Assembly: GCA_016199835.1 (NCBI GenBank)
Contig: JACQFX010000013.1
Span: 124,001 to 188,000 of the forward strand
DNA: 64,000 bases
From: Nitrosomonadales bacterium
Lineage (GTDB): Bacteria > Pseudomonadota > Gammaproteobacteria > Burkholderiales > Gallionellaceae
Direction: 5' to 3'
Part shown: positions 41,178 through 51,335 of the stretch, piece by piece
How the letters are laid out: each line of letters opens with the position of its first letter
How positions within the stretch are numbered: position 1 is the stretch's first letter
Notes under the pieces: model-generated
Told to the model about the DNA's origin: nothing
Database searches by the model: none
Seen by the model: the letters and a program-made list of their open reading frames with translations, nothing else
Made by a program: the position numbers and the translations under genes

Positions 41178-41651
41178 TTATTTACGGATCAGCTCTTCGG
41201 GCTTGCCTGCGCGATAGCCGCCCATCACTTCCTTGGTGTACACGCCGGGAACGGTGAGATCGGCCATCTTGGGCATGGGCTTGCCGCCGTAGGGATCAAT
41301 GGAGCCTTCGGAAGTCGTGCGGATCGGGAATTTGAAACGTTTCATGTTGCCGTTGCGGAACTTGATGGTCCACATGATGGAATCGGAGCCGCGCAAGGGT
41401 TGCACCGAGCCGCCCAGCGGCACGACGTCGGCATAGTGCCGCGCCTCGATGGCGTTCTGCGGGCATATCTTCACGCAGGAATAGCACTCCCAGCATTGCT
41501 CGGGTTCCTGGTTGAATGCCTTCATCGCATGGCCGGTCTCGGAACCGTCCTTGTCGAGTTTCATCAGATCGTGCGGGCAGATATACATGCAGGCAGTTTT
41601 ATCCTGCCCCTTGCAGCCGTCACATTTTTCGGTGCGTACAAAGGTTGGCAT
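41178..41651 (-). CDS. aprB: Adenylylsulfate (APS) reductase beta subunit
   Basis: An iron-sulfur subunit of 157 residues. One ferredoxin cluster uses CDGCKGQDKTACMYIC, with the loop insertion typical of AprB, and the second CWECYSCVKIC. The C-terminal tail wraps AprA in known structures. It lies between sat (67 nt upstream) and aprA (22 nt downstream), clearly one operon. Confidence 0.96.
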   Translation of the reverse strand: MPTFVRTEKCDGCKGQDKTACMYICPHDLMKLDKDGSETGHAMKAFNQEPEQCWECYSCVKICPQNAIEARHYADVVPLGGSVQPLRGSDSIMWTIKFRNGNMKRFKFPIRTTSEGSIDPYGGKPMPKMADLTVPGVYTKEVMGGYRAGKPEELIRK

Positions 41652-41718
41652 TTCTCACTCCTCCAGTTAAAAAATCATTCACCAGCTCCTCCCCCCTCGC
41701 AGGGGGAAGGGGCACATT

Positions 41719-42933
41719 TCATTTCGCCGAATGGCCGCTCAACTTGACTTCGACTCTTTCGCTATCAGCCAGCCCGGCGTAATACTTGCGCAATATTTCC
41801 AGCACTTCCGGCCTGCTGAACTCAGCAGGCACTTCTGAATTCTCGGAAAGCATCTTGCGCAGCTTGGTGCCGGACAGCAGCAAGCGGTGTTCATCGTCAT
41901 GCGGACAAGTGCGCGCCGAGGCCATGCCGCCGCACTTGTAGCACCAGAAGGTCCAATCTATTTTCAGCGGCTGTGTCTCCAGCGAGCCCCTGGGTATTTT
42001 GTCGAAAATGTGGTGCGCATCGAACGGGCCGTAATAGCTGCCGACCCCGGCGTGATCGCGCCCGACGATCAAATGCGAGCATCCGTAGTTCTGGCGGAAC
42101 AGCGCGTGCAGCAAAGCTTCGCGTGGCCCTGCATAGCGCATGTCGAGCGGATAACCGCCCTGCGCCACGGTCTTGGCAACGAAATAATTCCTGGTCAGCG
42201 CGATGATGGCATGCGTGCGCACCTCGGCGGGAATGTCGCCGGGCTTGAGGTGGCCGAGCAAAGAATGGATCAGCACGCCGTCGCACACTTCGATGGCGAC
42301 CTTGGCGAGATATTCATGCGAGCGGTGCATCGGGTTGCGCGTCTGGAACGCGGCAACCTTGCTCCAGCCCATGCTCTCGAATAACTCGCGCGTCTGTTTT
42401 GGCGTCATGAACAGTGGGCCGTATTTCTGCGGGAAGCCGCCTTGCGACAATACCTTCACCGGCCCGGCCAGATTTACCTCGCCCTGCTCCATCACCATCT
42501 TCACGCCGGGATGTTCCTGATCGGTAGTGCCAAACACCGTGGCGCATTCATGCGCCTTGTCTATGGAATATTTCTCGGTGACGCGCATGGTGGCGATAAT
42601 GCTGTCATCGTCCGGGTCTGTAAGCGCGATGTCGTCGCCGATATTGATTGAATCCGCAGTGGCGCGATCGGTGGAAAGTGTAATGGGAATGGGCCAGAAC
42701 AGGCCGTTGGCCATCTTCATGCCATCGCACACGCCCTGCCAGTCGGCATAAGACATGAAGCCATCCAGCGGCGTGAAACCGCCGATGCCCAGCATGATGA
42801 GGTCGCCTTTTTCGCGGGAACTGACACGAATCCTGGGGAAGCTGCGCGCACGCTTCAGTTCATCAATCAAATCCTCCCCCACGAGCAGCAGGGGTTTGAG
42901 GTCGCCCCCTCCGTGCGGATTGACTAGCGCCAT
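41719..42933 (-). CDS. sat: ATP sulfurylase (sulfate adenylyltransferase)
   Basis: Homomeric ATP sulfurylase of 404 residues with the active-site motif [11 protein letters not shown] and the [12 protein letters not shown] loop that replaces GRDHAGPG of relatives. In sulfur oxidisers it makes ATP from APS and pyrophosphate. It is the first gene of sat-aprB-aprA. The soluble pyrophosphatase gene nearby (ppa) would compete for the same pyrophosphate, so their regulation matters. The ATG is preceded by GGGGAG. Confidence 0.95.
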   Translation of the reverse strand: MALVNPHGGGDLKPLLLVGEDLIDELKRARSFPRIRVSSREKGDLIMLGIGGFTPLDGFMSYADWQGVCDGMKMANGLFWPIPITLSTDRATADSINIGDDIALTDPDDDSIIATMRVTEKYSIDKAHECATVFGTTDQEHPGVKMVMEQGEVNLAGPVKVLSQGGFPQKYGPLFMTPKQTRELFESMGWSKVAAFQTRNPMHRSHEYLAKVAIEVCDGVLIHSLLGHLKPGDIPAEVRTHAIIALTRNYFVAKTVAQGGYPLDMRYAGPREALLHALFRQNYGCSHLIVGRDHAGVGSYYGPFDAHHIFDKIPRGSLETQPLKIDWTFWCYKCGGMASARTCPHDDEHRLLLSGTKLRKMLSENSEVPAEFSRPEVLEILRKYYAGLADSERVEVKLSGHSAK

Positions 42934-43018
42934 TACTAACTCTCCCCGTTAATTAACTGCCTGGTGGATGCATCAGATTGATGGCACGTACACTATTCCA
43001 TCGGCCATGAAACAGCGA

Positions 43019-43056
43019 TACCCATAATGGGTTGATGACTACCCCCCTGATGGGCT
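43019..43056. promoter_or_regulatory. Paired inverted heptamers upstream of sat, putative NarL-type operator
   Basis: TACCCAT-A-ATGGGTT (43019-43033) has two heptamers inverted around one base. It is followed by TACCCCC and ATGGGCT (43040-43046 and 43050-43056). They lie about 85-125 bp upstream of the sat ATG. The second right half-site and the two bases after it (ATGGGCTATA) recur at 30287-30296 next to the two-component operon. Confidence 0.45.
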
Positions 43057-43158
43057 ATATCGATATGGCTCATAATGGTAACGCGTTACCCGATCCATGC
43101 TGCGAGTCGCCTGAGCTATCATCACGGTCTGTAGCACTATACAAATTGCCAGCCGAAA

Positions 43159-43371
43159 ATGAACCCCGAAGACCTGCCGCGCCTGCTTACCTGCTCCATG
43201 CCCTATGGAAAATACAAGGGCCGCTTGATCGCCGATCTGCCCGGACACTACCTCAACTGGTTCGCCCGCACGGGCTTCCCTCCCGGCGAACTCGGCCGCC
43301 TGCTGGCGCTGATGCAGGAACTGGACCACAACGGCCTGACGCCCTTGCTCGATCCATTGCGCAAACGCTAG
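43159..43371 (+). CDS. DUF3820 family small protein
   Basis: A protein of 70 residues with the family pattern MPYGKYKGRLIADLPGHYL, then WFARTGFPPGELGRLL. This matches DUF3820, which is related to part of exonuclease-associated domains and whose function is not known. It is divergent from sat and 103 nt before ppa. Confidence 0.8.
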   Translation: MNPEDLPRLLTCSMPYGKYKGRLIADLPGHYLNWFARTGFPPGELGRLLALMQELDHNGLTPLLDPLRKR

Positions 43372-43474
43372 CCCTATCCGCAAGCAGCGGAGGCTGGCTA
43401 CGCTGCCGTTTTAGATTCCTTCCTCCCAATGCTACAATTCCGCCTTTTACAACACTCCATAAAGGCGCCACACC

Positions 43475-44023
43475 ATGAGTTTGAACAATGTTCCATCCGG
43501 AAAAGACCTGCCCGACGACTTCAACGTAATCATTGAGATTCCCATGCATGGGGAGCCGGTGAAATATGAGGTGGACAAGGATTCCGGGGCGATCTTCGTC
43601 GACCGTTTCATGAATACTGCGATGCATTACCCGTGCAATTACGGCTACATCCCGCACACTTTGTCCGAAGACGGCGATCCTGTGGACGTGCTGGTGATCA
43701 CGCCCGTACCGCTGAATACCGGCGTGGTAGTGCGTTGCCGCCCGCTCGCCGTGCTCAAGATGGAAGATGAATCCGGGCTGGATGCCAAAGTGCTGGCCGT
43801 GCCGGTGGACAAGCTCTCCACGCTGTATCGCGGATTGAAGAACCACAACGAATTGCCGCCCATCATCCTCCAGCAAATCTCCCATTTCTTCGCGCATTAC
43901 AAAGACCTGGAACCCAACAAATGGGTCAAGATCGGCGGCTGGTACGGCATAGACGAAGCACGTGCCGAGATCATGGCTGGCGTGGCGAACTACAATAATT
44001 CCCCCGACAAACCGCAGTTCTGA
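43475..44023 (+). CDS. ppa: Inorganic pyrophosphatase
   Basis: Family I soluble pyrophosphatase of 182 residues. Signature residues appear in [22 protein letters not shown] and the DGDPVDVLV metal site. It hydrolyses pyrophosphate to drive biosynthesis. Placement next to folD is common in Betaproteobacteria. AAAGGCG lies before the ATG. In a sulfur oxidiser using ATP sulfurylase, high activity would waste pyrophosphate needed by Sat, so expression balance is of interest. Confidence 0.95.
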   Translation: MSLNNVPSGKDLPDDFNVIIEIPMHGEPVKYEVDKDSGAIFVDRFMNTAMHYPCNYGYIPHTLSEDGDPVDVLVITPVPLNTGVVVRCRPLAVLKMEDESGLDAKVLAVPVDKLSTLYRGLKNHNELPPIILQQISHFFAHYKDLEPNKWVKIGGWYGIDEARAEIMAGVANYNNSPDKPQF

Positions 44024-44039
44024 TAATCAAGGACACCCA

Positions 44040-44891
44040 ATGACAGCAAAGATCATAGACGGCAAAACCATTGCCCAGGAAGTGCGCGCCGAATGGAAAG
44101 TGCGCGCCGATGCCTTGAAAGCGCGTGGCATCACGCCCGGGCTGGCAGTGATCATCGTCGGCGAAGACCCTGCCTCCAAGGTATATGTCGCCAACAAGGT
44201 AAAAGCCTGCGCCGAACTCGGTCTGCATTCCGAACATGTCGTCATGTCTGCCGATACGCCGGAAGCCACACTGCTGGCAAGAATCGAGGCGCTCAACAAC
44301 GACCCGAAGATACACGGCATCCTGGTGCAACTGCCCGTGCCCAAGCACATCAACAGCGACAAGGTGTTGAACGCGATCAGCCCGGACAAGGACGTGGACG
44401 GCTTCCACCCGATGAACGTCGGCGCGCTGGCCACCGGCAACATGCGCTTCGCACCCTGCACGCCTTACGGCGCGATGAAGCTGCTGGAAAAGGCTGGCGT
44501 CAGCATTGAAGGCAAACACGCCGTGGTCGTGGGCCGCAGCAACATCGTGGGCAAACCCATGGCGCTCATGCTGCTGCAACAGAACGCCACCGTCACCATC
44601 TGTACTTCGCGCACCGTTGACCTGGCAAAATTCACGCGCGATGCCGACATCCTCGTAGTCGCCACCGGCAAAGCCAGGATGATCACCGGCGACATGATCA
44701 AACCCGGCGCCGCCGTGATCGACGTGGGCATCAACCGCATGGACAACGGCAAGCTGTGTGGCGATGTGGATTTCGATTCAGCGAAAGAAGTCGCGGGCTG
44801 CATCACCCCGGTGCCCGGCGGCGTCGGCCCGATGACCATCACGATGCTGGTGGCGAATACGGTGCAGGCGGCGGAATGGGTAGCAGGGTAA
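44040..44891 (+). CDS. folD: Methylene-THF dehydrogenase/cyclohydrolase FolD
   Basis: A bifunctional one-carbon enzyme of 283 residues. Catalytic Lys lies in [21 protein letters not shown] marks the folate site, and [16 protein letters not shown] the NADP-binding fold. The C-terminus carries [11 protein letters not shown] use ATG 44040, 16 nt after the ppa stop, with AAGGAC as ribosome-binding site; a longer frame from 43962 would overlap ppa. Confidence 0.96.
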   Translation: MTAKIIDGKTIAQEVRAEWKVRADALKARGITPGLAVIIVGEDPASKVYVANKVKACAELGLHSEHVVMSADTPEATLLARIEALNNDPKIHGILVQLPVPKHINSDKVLNAISPDKDVDGFHPMNVGALATGNMRFAPCTPYGAMKLLEKAGVSIEGKHAVVVGRSNIVGKPMALMLLQQNATVTICTSRTVDLAKFTRDADILVVATGKARMITGDMIKPGAAVIDVGINRMDNGKLCGDVDFDSAKEVAGCITPVPGGVGPMTITMLVANTVQAAEWVAG

Positions 44892-44966
44892 GCCTACACT
44901 CTGCCGCGATTCATTCGGAAGCGCTCCCGCAGCAACCAAACATCCGCGAGCACTAAATCCGGCCGC

Positions 44967-45176
44967 TTATTTCTTGTTAAGCATCGCCGCAGCTTTGGCC
45001 GCTTCGTTGCAGTTGAAGGTGTTCATGCTGCTGGACTTGCAGGCAGTCAGGTCGGCAGTCAATTCGACTTGATGCGTGGAATAGTATTCCGCCGTCTTGG
45101 TAGGTTCGCCGCAAGCTGAGAGCAAGGCGATGGCGATAGCGGCGAAAATGAGTTTCATCGGCATGTTGTTTTTCAT
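44967..45176 (-). CDS. EexN/TrbK-like entry-exclusion lipoprotein (small)
   Basis: A lipoprotein of 69 residues with signal MKLIFAAIAIALLSAC (lipobox LSAC) and a short mature part with two Cys, YYSTHQVELTADLTACKSS and NTFNCNEAAKAA. The pattern of tyrosines, spaced Leu/Cys and terminal C-N-x-A-x-x-A matches EexN-family lipoproteins that block redundant conjugation. The start may be at 45176 or at Met5/Met7. Its ATG overlaps the stop of an acs-like 3' fragment (ATGA). An entry-exclusion gene outside a conjugation operon suggests a mobile-element relic. Confidence 0.65.
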   Translation of the reverse strand: MKNNMPMKLIFAAIAIALLSACGEPTKTAEYYSTHQVELTADLTACKSSSMNTFNCNEAAKAAAMLNKK

Positions 45177-45216
45177 TTGATCATTTCTTTCAGTTGTTCG
45201 AGGATGGCGGGGTTTT
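45173..45216 (-). pseudogene. Duplicated 3' end of an acs gene
   Basis: Reads [13 protein letters not shown]-stop on the minus strand, matching the last residues of the complete acs at 45315 ([13 protein letters not shown]). 22 bp are identical (45195-45216 versus 45337-45358) while the final codons differ. Homology ends abruptly upstream. It marks a second acs tail lying directly before the EexN-like gene. Confidence 0.75.
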
Positions 45217-45278
45217 GGCTACGGTCACCGCTACGCAGTTTAACTTGCTGCGCAAGTTAGCTTCGCCGAAACCCCGCC
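45206..45278. repeat. Imperfect palindromic element between the two acs tails
   Basis: GGCGGGGTTT (45206-45215) and AAACCCCGCC (45269-45278) form perfect outer arms. An inner palindrome TAACTTGC-TGC-GCAAGTTA lies at 45241-45259. It resembles the REP-like elements elsewhere in the window in design, not in sequence. Confidence 0.6.
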
Positions 45279-45314
45279 AATTGCGCCATGTAAAAGAGCA
45301 AGCCGTGCAAGCAA

Positions 45315-47285
<1,971 letters not shown>

Positions 47286-47308
47286 TTTTGCTCCCTACAT
47301 GATGGCTG

Positions 47309-48427
47309 GTGTTCTGGCGCACGAATGTAGTTACTTTCCGGAGCGGCGTCAACTTTGGCACCGCAGCTCCTAACTGCACCGCCTATGGCGAGTGCGAGAT
47401 TTTCAAGGGAAAGGACTATACCTGCAAGAAGGCGGTTGGCGGGATCCAGAATTGTTGTGATAAGCCGATGGGGGTTTCGTTGGTGAGTTACATCCAGGGT
47501 ACGATGAAGGCGTGGGATTTGGCTAAAAACACGGAGACCGTGCAGAATCTTATTGCTTCAGGCCAGGCGGTTGCCGGAACGCTTTCTTCCTTGAGCTCTG
47601 GTGTTTCCGCTGCGGCCAACCTGCTTCAGGATTATCCATCGCTCAATTCGGCTTTGATCAGTGGATATAACTCGATTGTGGGCGGGGTGACGGGGAATGC
47701 GGCAGCCAGTGCAACTGCTACATCATTGATGCAGCCGCTTTATCAGGCAGCGGGGAACTTTTTAAATTCGATCTCTGCCGGGCTTGGGGATTCCATTTTG
47801 AAGCACACAGGCTCTACATTTACCGGAGGACTTTCCAGCACTGGTGCAGGCGCAATCATTGGTAACATCATGACCGCTTATATGTACATTCAGTTGGCCA
47901 TTCTGATCATCCAGCTTGCCTACGCGTGCGAGAAGTCTGAATTCGAACTCGAGGCCAAGAGGGAATTAAAATCCTGTCATTACGTTGGCAATTACTGTTC
48001 ACAAAAGATCATGGTTGCCGGAGTCCAGGTCGGATGCATGGAGACGAAAGACTCATTCTGTTGCTTTTCGTCACCTCTTGCCCGGATCATGCAAGAACAG
48101 GGCAGACCTCAGATTCCAAAGGGATGGGGATCGCCAGAGTCACCGGATTGCAGTGGGTATTCGATACAGGAAATGTCCAACTTGAACTATGCCGCTATGG
48201 ATCTTACTGAGTGGACTGCGATTCTAACCCAATCAAATATTCTTCCTGGGAGTTCGACCGCCGCGAATTCGATGTACTCGTCTGATACCTTAACAACAGG
48301 CCAAACAACATCCACTGGCTTTGTCACACAACCCACTTCCACTTCTTCAACGATCACTTCGACGTTGACCAATCCTGCGGCAGGGGAGTCCGCACGTTCA
48401 AACGTGCGGTCTTCCATGGGGTTCTAA
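47309..48427 (+). pseudogene. traN: Conjugative transfer protein TraN, C-terminal remnant
   Basis: The open frame encodes 372 residues with strong TraN-like features: Cys-rich NCTAYGECEIFKGKDYTC and QNCCDKP, hydrophobic middle helices, then SCHYVGNYCSQK and SFCCFSSPLARIMQEQG, the family's C-terminal hallmark. TraN is an outer-membrane mating-pair stabilisation protein of F-type and related transfer systems, normally over 600 residues with an N-terminal signal. Here the start is missing and the 5' part runs into the 33-bp repeat. No other tra gene is present. The 3' end overlaps the convergent gene by 4 nt. Confidence 0.72.
47324..47356. repeat. 33-bp direct repeat, left copy
   Basis: AATGTAGTTACTTTCCGGAG followed by CGGCGTCAACTTT. 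The right copy at 49537-49569 differs at one base. The pair flanks about 2.2 kb holding the traN remnant and an exported-protein gene. Confidence 0.85.
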
Positions 48428-49374
48428 TTAGCGGCACTTACCGGCGACAGAACTGCTGCATCCTTATTGACCTTCACATGCGGCAAGGCATACATCGGGT
48501 CATTAGGCGCGGGTTTTACAAAAAACATCGGCTTGCCTTGGTTCAGGAACATTGGGACAGGGTTGTTGCCAAGGTAGCCAGTAGGTATGAACCAATAAAC
48601 CCATGGCGGCAGTTGGCTTGAAATTGCTGCGGCCATTGCCATTCGATTAAGACCTTCTTCTGGACTAAATACAACTCCCATACTTACTCCAATTTTCGGA
48701 GAAATTACTTTCTCTTTACCCATATACTCTGGAACACTTCTCGGTTCTGCGGATATGTAAAAAGCACTATTAATGGCAGACAATGAACACTTGGAAATAT
48801 CATTACAGTCTGATCCATTCTTTATGGTTCGAAAAAACATAATATTCTTTCCTGCAACGTTTACTATTTTTTCACTTACAGATGCATTGGAAGGCATTGC
48901 TGGTAGCGAATCCTTAATTGCTTTTATGATTACCATATTGAAATCATCTGCAATTCGCTGCTCAGACAGTCCTTTTGGCTTATCAAAAAAAACTACGTAT
49001 GAAACACTTTGATTCTGCTCCGACCTACTCGGCATCAGCGCATTCAGCAAGAATACTCCGCCACCAAATATATCCCCGAGCGCGAAAGCAGTACCAGCCG
49101 CCGTCATGTTGCCGCCGACCTGAATGAAGCTCTCCAGCTTATTTCCGCTCACACCAGAATCTTTCAGTACCTTCAGGAAGTCTTCCTGCGACATATCCCG
49201 CATGCCCACCGAACGCCCTTGATAGTCAGCCAGACACCAAGCCAGCGAGTGGTTCTTCGGGCAATCCTCTTTCTCCCACTCATCCTTTCCGAACTTGACG
49301 CCCAGAAAAGACGCATTAGCCATCATCGGCATCAAGGCAACCAGCAGGGCAACAGCGGTGATGATTTTCTTCAT
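48424..49374 (-). CDS. Exported protein of unknown function beside the traN remnant
   Basis: A protein of 316 residues opening with a signal peptide (MKKIITAVALLVALMPMMANA, cleavage near NAS). Four Cys lie in DCPKNHSLAWC and DCNDISKC. I recognise no domain. The middle is richer in A+T than flanking genes, consistent with foreign origin. It lies between the 33-bp repeats and converges with traN, so it is probably cargo of the same mobile segment. Confidence 0.6.
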   Translation of the reverse strand: MKKIITAVALLVALMPMMANASFLGVKFGKDEWEKEDCPKNHSLAWCLADYQGRSVGMRDMSQEDFLKVLKDSGVSGNKLESFIQVGGNMTAAGTAFALGDIFGGGVFLLNALMPSRSEQNQSVSYVVFFDKPKGLSEQRIADDFNMVIIKAIKDSLPAMPSNASVSEKIVNVAGKNIMFFRTIKNGSDCNDISKCSLSAINSAFYISAEPRSVPEYMGKEKVISPKIGVSMGVVFSPEEGLNRMAMAAAISSQLPPWVYWFIPTGYLGNNPVPMFLNQGKPMFFVKPAPNDPMYALPHVKVNKDAAVLSPVSAAN

Positions 49375-49536
49375 TTCGACTTCTCCTTTGTTATCGATAA
49401 AACCATTCTATCAGGCGAATGAATGGTTTTTTCGCAGATCAACTACGACGGCATAAACATCAAACCGCTTCTTGCGCGGCACTCGTCACAATAAGCACCT
49501 GCGCCCGGCAAGCCTCGCCATGCAGCGACACTCGGA

Positions 49537-49569
49537 AATGTAGTTACTTTCCGGAGCGGCATCAACTTT
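49537..49569. repeat. 33-bp direct repeat, right copy
   Basis: Identical to 47324-47356 except G to A at the twenty-fifth base. It ends 18 bp before the tRNA-Lys promoter. A related GCGCACGAA stretch lies just before the left copy and just after the right copy. Confidence 0.85.
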
Positions 49570-49586
49570 ATGGCGCGCACGAAAAT

Positions 49587-49614
49587 TTGACAATCTGCCG
49601 AAATCGCCTAAAAT
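49587..49614 (+). promoter_or_regulatory. Sigma70-type promoter of the tRNA-Lys gene
   Basis: TTGACA (49587-49592) and TAAAAT (49609-49614) are 16 bp apart and lie about 40 bp upstream of the mature tRNA, as expected for a strong constitutive promoter. Confidence 0.8.
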
Positions 49615-49654
49615 GCGCCCCCTTGGATTTTTTCATGTTTTGAATTCATCCATC

Positions 49655-49730
49655 GGGTCGTTAGCTCAGCTGGTAGAGCAGCGGACTCTTAATCCGTTTG
49701 TCGCAGGTTCGATCCCCGCACGACCCACCA
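49655..49730 (+). tRNA. tRNA-Lys(CUU)
   Basis: The 76-nt sequence folds as a standard tRNA: acceptor GGGTCGT, D-arm GCTCAGCTGGTAGAGC, anticodon loop CTCTTAA giving anticodon CUU, T-arm GCAGGTTCGATCCCCGC, and encoded CCA. It is followed by a terminator and then by an integrase remnant that points at the tRNA 3' end, the usual arrangement at a tRNA attachment site. Confidence 0.97.
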
Positions 49731-49738
49731 GTATCACC

Positions 49739-49770
49739 AAGAGGTTAGCCAGAAATGGCTAGCCTCTTTT
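49739..49770 (+). terminator. Intrinsic terminator after tRNA-Lys
   Basis: AAGAGGTTAGCC pairs with GGCTAGCCTCTT (one G.T pair) around a 6-nt loop, followed by TT. It lies 8 nt after the tRNA. Confidence 0.85.
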
Positions 49771-49862
49771 CATTCGAGGTGTGCCATATTTGTGCCATTG
49801 AGCATAGTGGCGGTCTTCTCCGAATGCTCAATCAACTGAGCCGGAGCGAGATGGGCATACCT
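49770..49862 (-). pseudogene. Tyrosine-recombinase (integrase) C-terminal remnant
   Basis: On the minus strand this reads RYAHLAPAQLIEHSEKTAT then MLNGTNMAHLE-stop. RYAHLAP is the typical C-terminal block of phage/ICE tyrosine recombinases and includes the nucleophilic Tyr. Upstream of this block the frame loses similarity near 49860. About 30 codons remain. An integrase tail facing a tRNA 3' end is a classical scar of an element integrated at tRNA-Lys. Confidence 0.72.
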
Positions 49863-49917
49863 TGGAAAATATTTATGCATATCTTGAGCTGATCCCTGTG
49901 CGTGAGCTGATTGACCT

Positions 49918-49946
49918 TGCGGAGAATAAGCTGCACAATCTCCGCA
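49918..49946 (+). promoter_or_regulatory. 8-bp inverted repeat touching the fic start codon
   Basis: TGCGGAGA (49918-49925) and TCTCCGCA (49939-49946) are perfectly complementary with a 13-nt loop. The last base is the A of the preferred ATG. It may serve as an operator or as an mRNA hairpin limiting translation. Confidence 0.5.
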
Positions 49947-51067
49947 TGAAACGCGGAATTAAAACCTATATCTGGCAACAATCCGACTGGCCCAACTGGC
50001 GCTATGATCTGCATCGCCTGTCCGGCCTGCTGGCGCAGGTGCACCACACCCAAGGCCGCTTGCTGGGTCGAATGCATGACTTGGGGCTAGTGCTGCGCGA
50101 CCAGGCCACTTTGCAGGTATTGACCGATGACGTGCTCAAGACCAGCGAAATAGAAGGCGAGCATCTGAACCCGGACACGGTTCGCTCTTCCATCGCGCAC
50201 CGCTTGGGAGTTGATGTCGGCGCATTGGCTCCGGCGGATCGGCATGTGGACGGCGTGGTCAATATGGTGCTGGATGCGACCGGCCATTTTAACCAGCCGC
50301 TGACCGCCAAACGTTTATTCGGCTGGCATGCAGCGCTGTTTCCCACCGGCTACAGCGGCATGGCAGCGATCAAAACCGGTCGCTGGCGCAATGATGCTTC
50401 GGGGCCGATGCAAGTCGTTTCCGGCCCGGTCGGTCGGCAAAAAGTACATTACGAAGCGCCGCCAGCGCGCCTGCTGAAAGCCGAGATGTCGGATTTTCTG
50501 CTCTGGTTCAATACCTATCAGGAACCCGATCCGATGGTGAAAGCTGGCTTGGCTCATCTGTGGTTTGTGACCATCCACCCGTTCGACGACGGCAATGGCC
50601 GTATCGCACGTGCGGTAGGTGACATGGCTCTGGCACGCGCAGAACAATCGGCACAACGGTTCTACAGTTTGTCCGCGCAAATACAGCGGGAACGAAAAGA
50701 CTACTACGACATGCTTGAGCGCACGCAAAAAGGCACACTCGATGTCACCGATTGGCTGGAATGGTTTCTTGTCTGTCTGTTGCGCGCCATGCAGGGCGCA
50801 GAGGTAACGCTCTCTGCCGTACTGACCAAAGCCAGGTTCTGGCAGTGCCGGGCGGGAGCACCCTTGAATGAGCGGCAGGCCAAGCTGATCAACCGGCTGC
50901 TTGATGGCTTTGAGGGCAAGCTGACTTGCAGCAAGTGGGCAGCCATCTCCAAGTGCTCGCCGGATACGGCGCTGCGTGACATCACAGATTTGATCGCCAA
51001 CGGTGTGCTGATGAAATCAGATGCCGGTGGTCGAAGCACCAGTTACGAGCTGAGGCCACTGGACTAG
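49946..51067 (+). CDS. Fic family protein with N-terminal inhibitory helix (class II)
   Basis: A protein of 373 residues from ATG 49946 (a longer frame runs back to a TTG at 49862). The N-terminal part begins YIWQQSDWPNWRYD, as in DUF4172-Fic proteins. A TSEIEGE segment fits the inhibitory (S/T)xxxE(G/N) motif. The catalytic HPFDDGNGRIAR is complete, so AMP transfer onto a target protein is expected. A winged-helix-like C-terminus (SKWAAISKCSPDTALRDI) suggests DNA binding or autoregulation. It sits beside the integrase remnant and is likely cargo of the lost element. No separate antitoxin is needed in this class. Confidence 0.9.
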   Translation: MKRGIKTYIWQQSDWPNWRYDLHRLSGLLAQVHHTQGRLLGRMHDLGLVLRDQATLQVLTDDVLKTSEIEGEHLNPDTVRSSIAHRLGVDVGALAPADRHVDGVVNMVLDATGHFNQPLTAKRLFGWHAALFPTGYSGMAAIKTGRWRNDASGPMQVVSGPVGRQKVHYEAPPARLLKAEMSDFLLWFNTYQEPDPMVKAGLAHLWFVTIHPFDDGNGRIARAVGDMALARAEQSAQRFYSLSAQIQRERKDYYDMLERTQKGTLDVTDWLEWFLVCLLRAMQGAEVTLSAVLTKARFWQCRAGAPLNERQAKLINRLLDGFEGKLTCSKWAAISKCSPDTALRDITDLIANGVLMKSDAGGRSTSYELRPLD

Positions 51068-51163
51068 TCGCTTTGGCTGATAACTTGGGCCGTCTCCGAG
51101 CGAGATGCTTGTCTAATTTACATGAGTGGAAAAGGCGTGGATCCAGTATCTTAGCTTGACTGG

Positions 51164-51183
51164 GTTCCTGCCTTCGCGGGAAC
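51164..51183. repeat. Short palindromic repeat (REP-like)
   Basis: GTTCCTGCCTTCGCGGGAAC forms a near-perfect hairpin with a CTTC loop, preceded by GACTGG and followed by GACGAAA. Elements of this form are widespread in proteobacterial genomes. It lies in the 268-bp spacer before leuC, which otherwise shows no gene. Confidence 0.6.
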
Positions 51184-51335
51184 GACGAAACCGAATAAAT
51201 CTGCGCTTCCTTAAGTATTCCGTGAGTAGCCACAAATGCTGCGCACATGTGAAGACGCGGTCATAAACGCGCAAGCGCGCGTGCCAAAGCCATGCCCACT
51301 GTGGCATAATCGCGCGCTCAATCGGGATAAAAGCA

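Noticed and set aside
39122-42933. Reading sat-aprBA as a sulfate-reduction operon
   Set aside because: These proteins are reversible in principle, and no dsrAB is in the window to decide. Betaproteobacterial gene context favours sulfur oxidation, though this is not proof.
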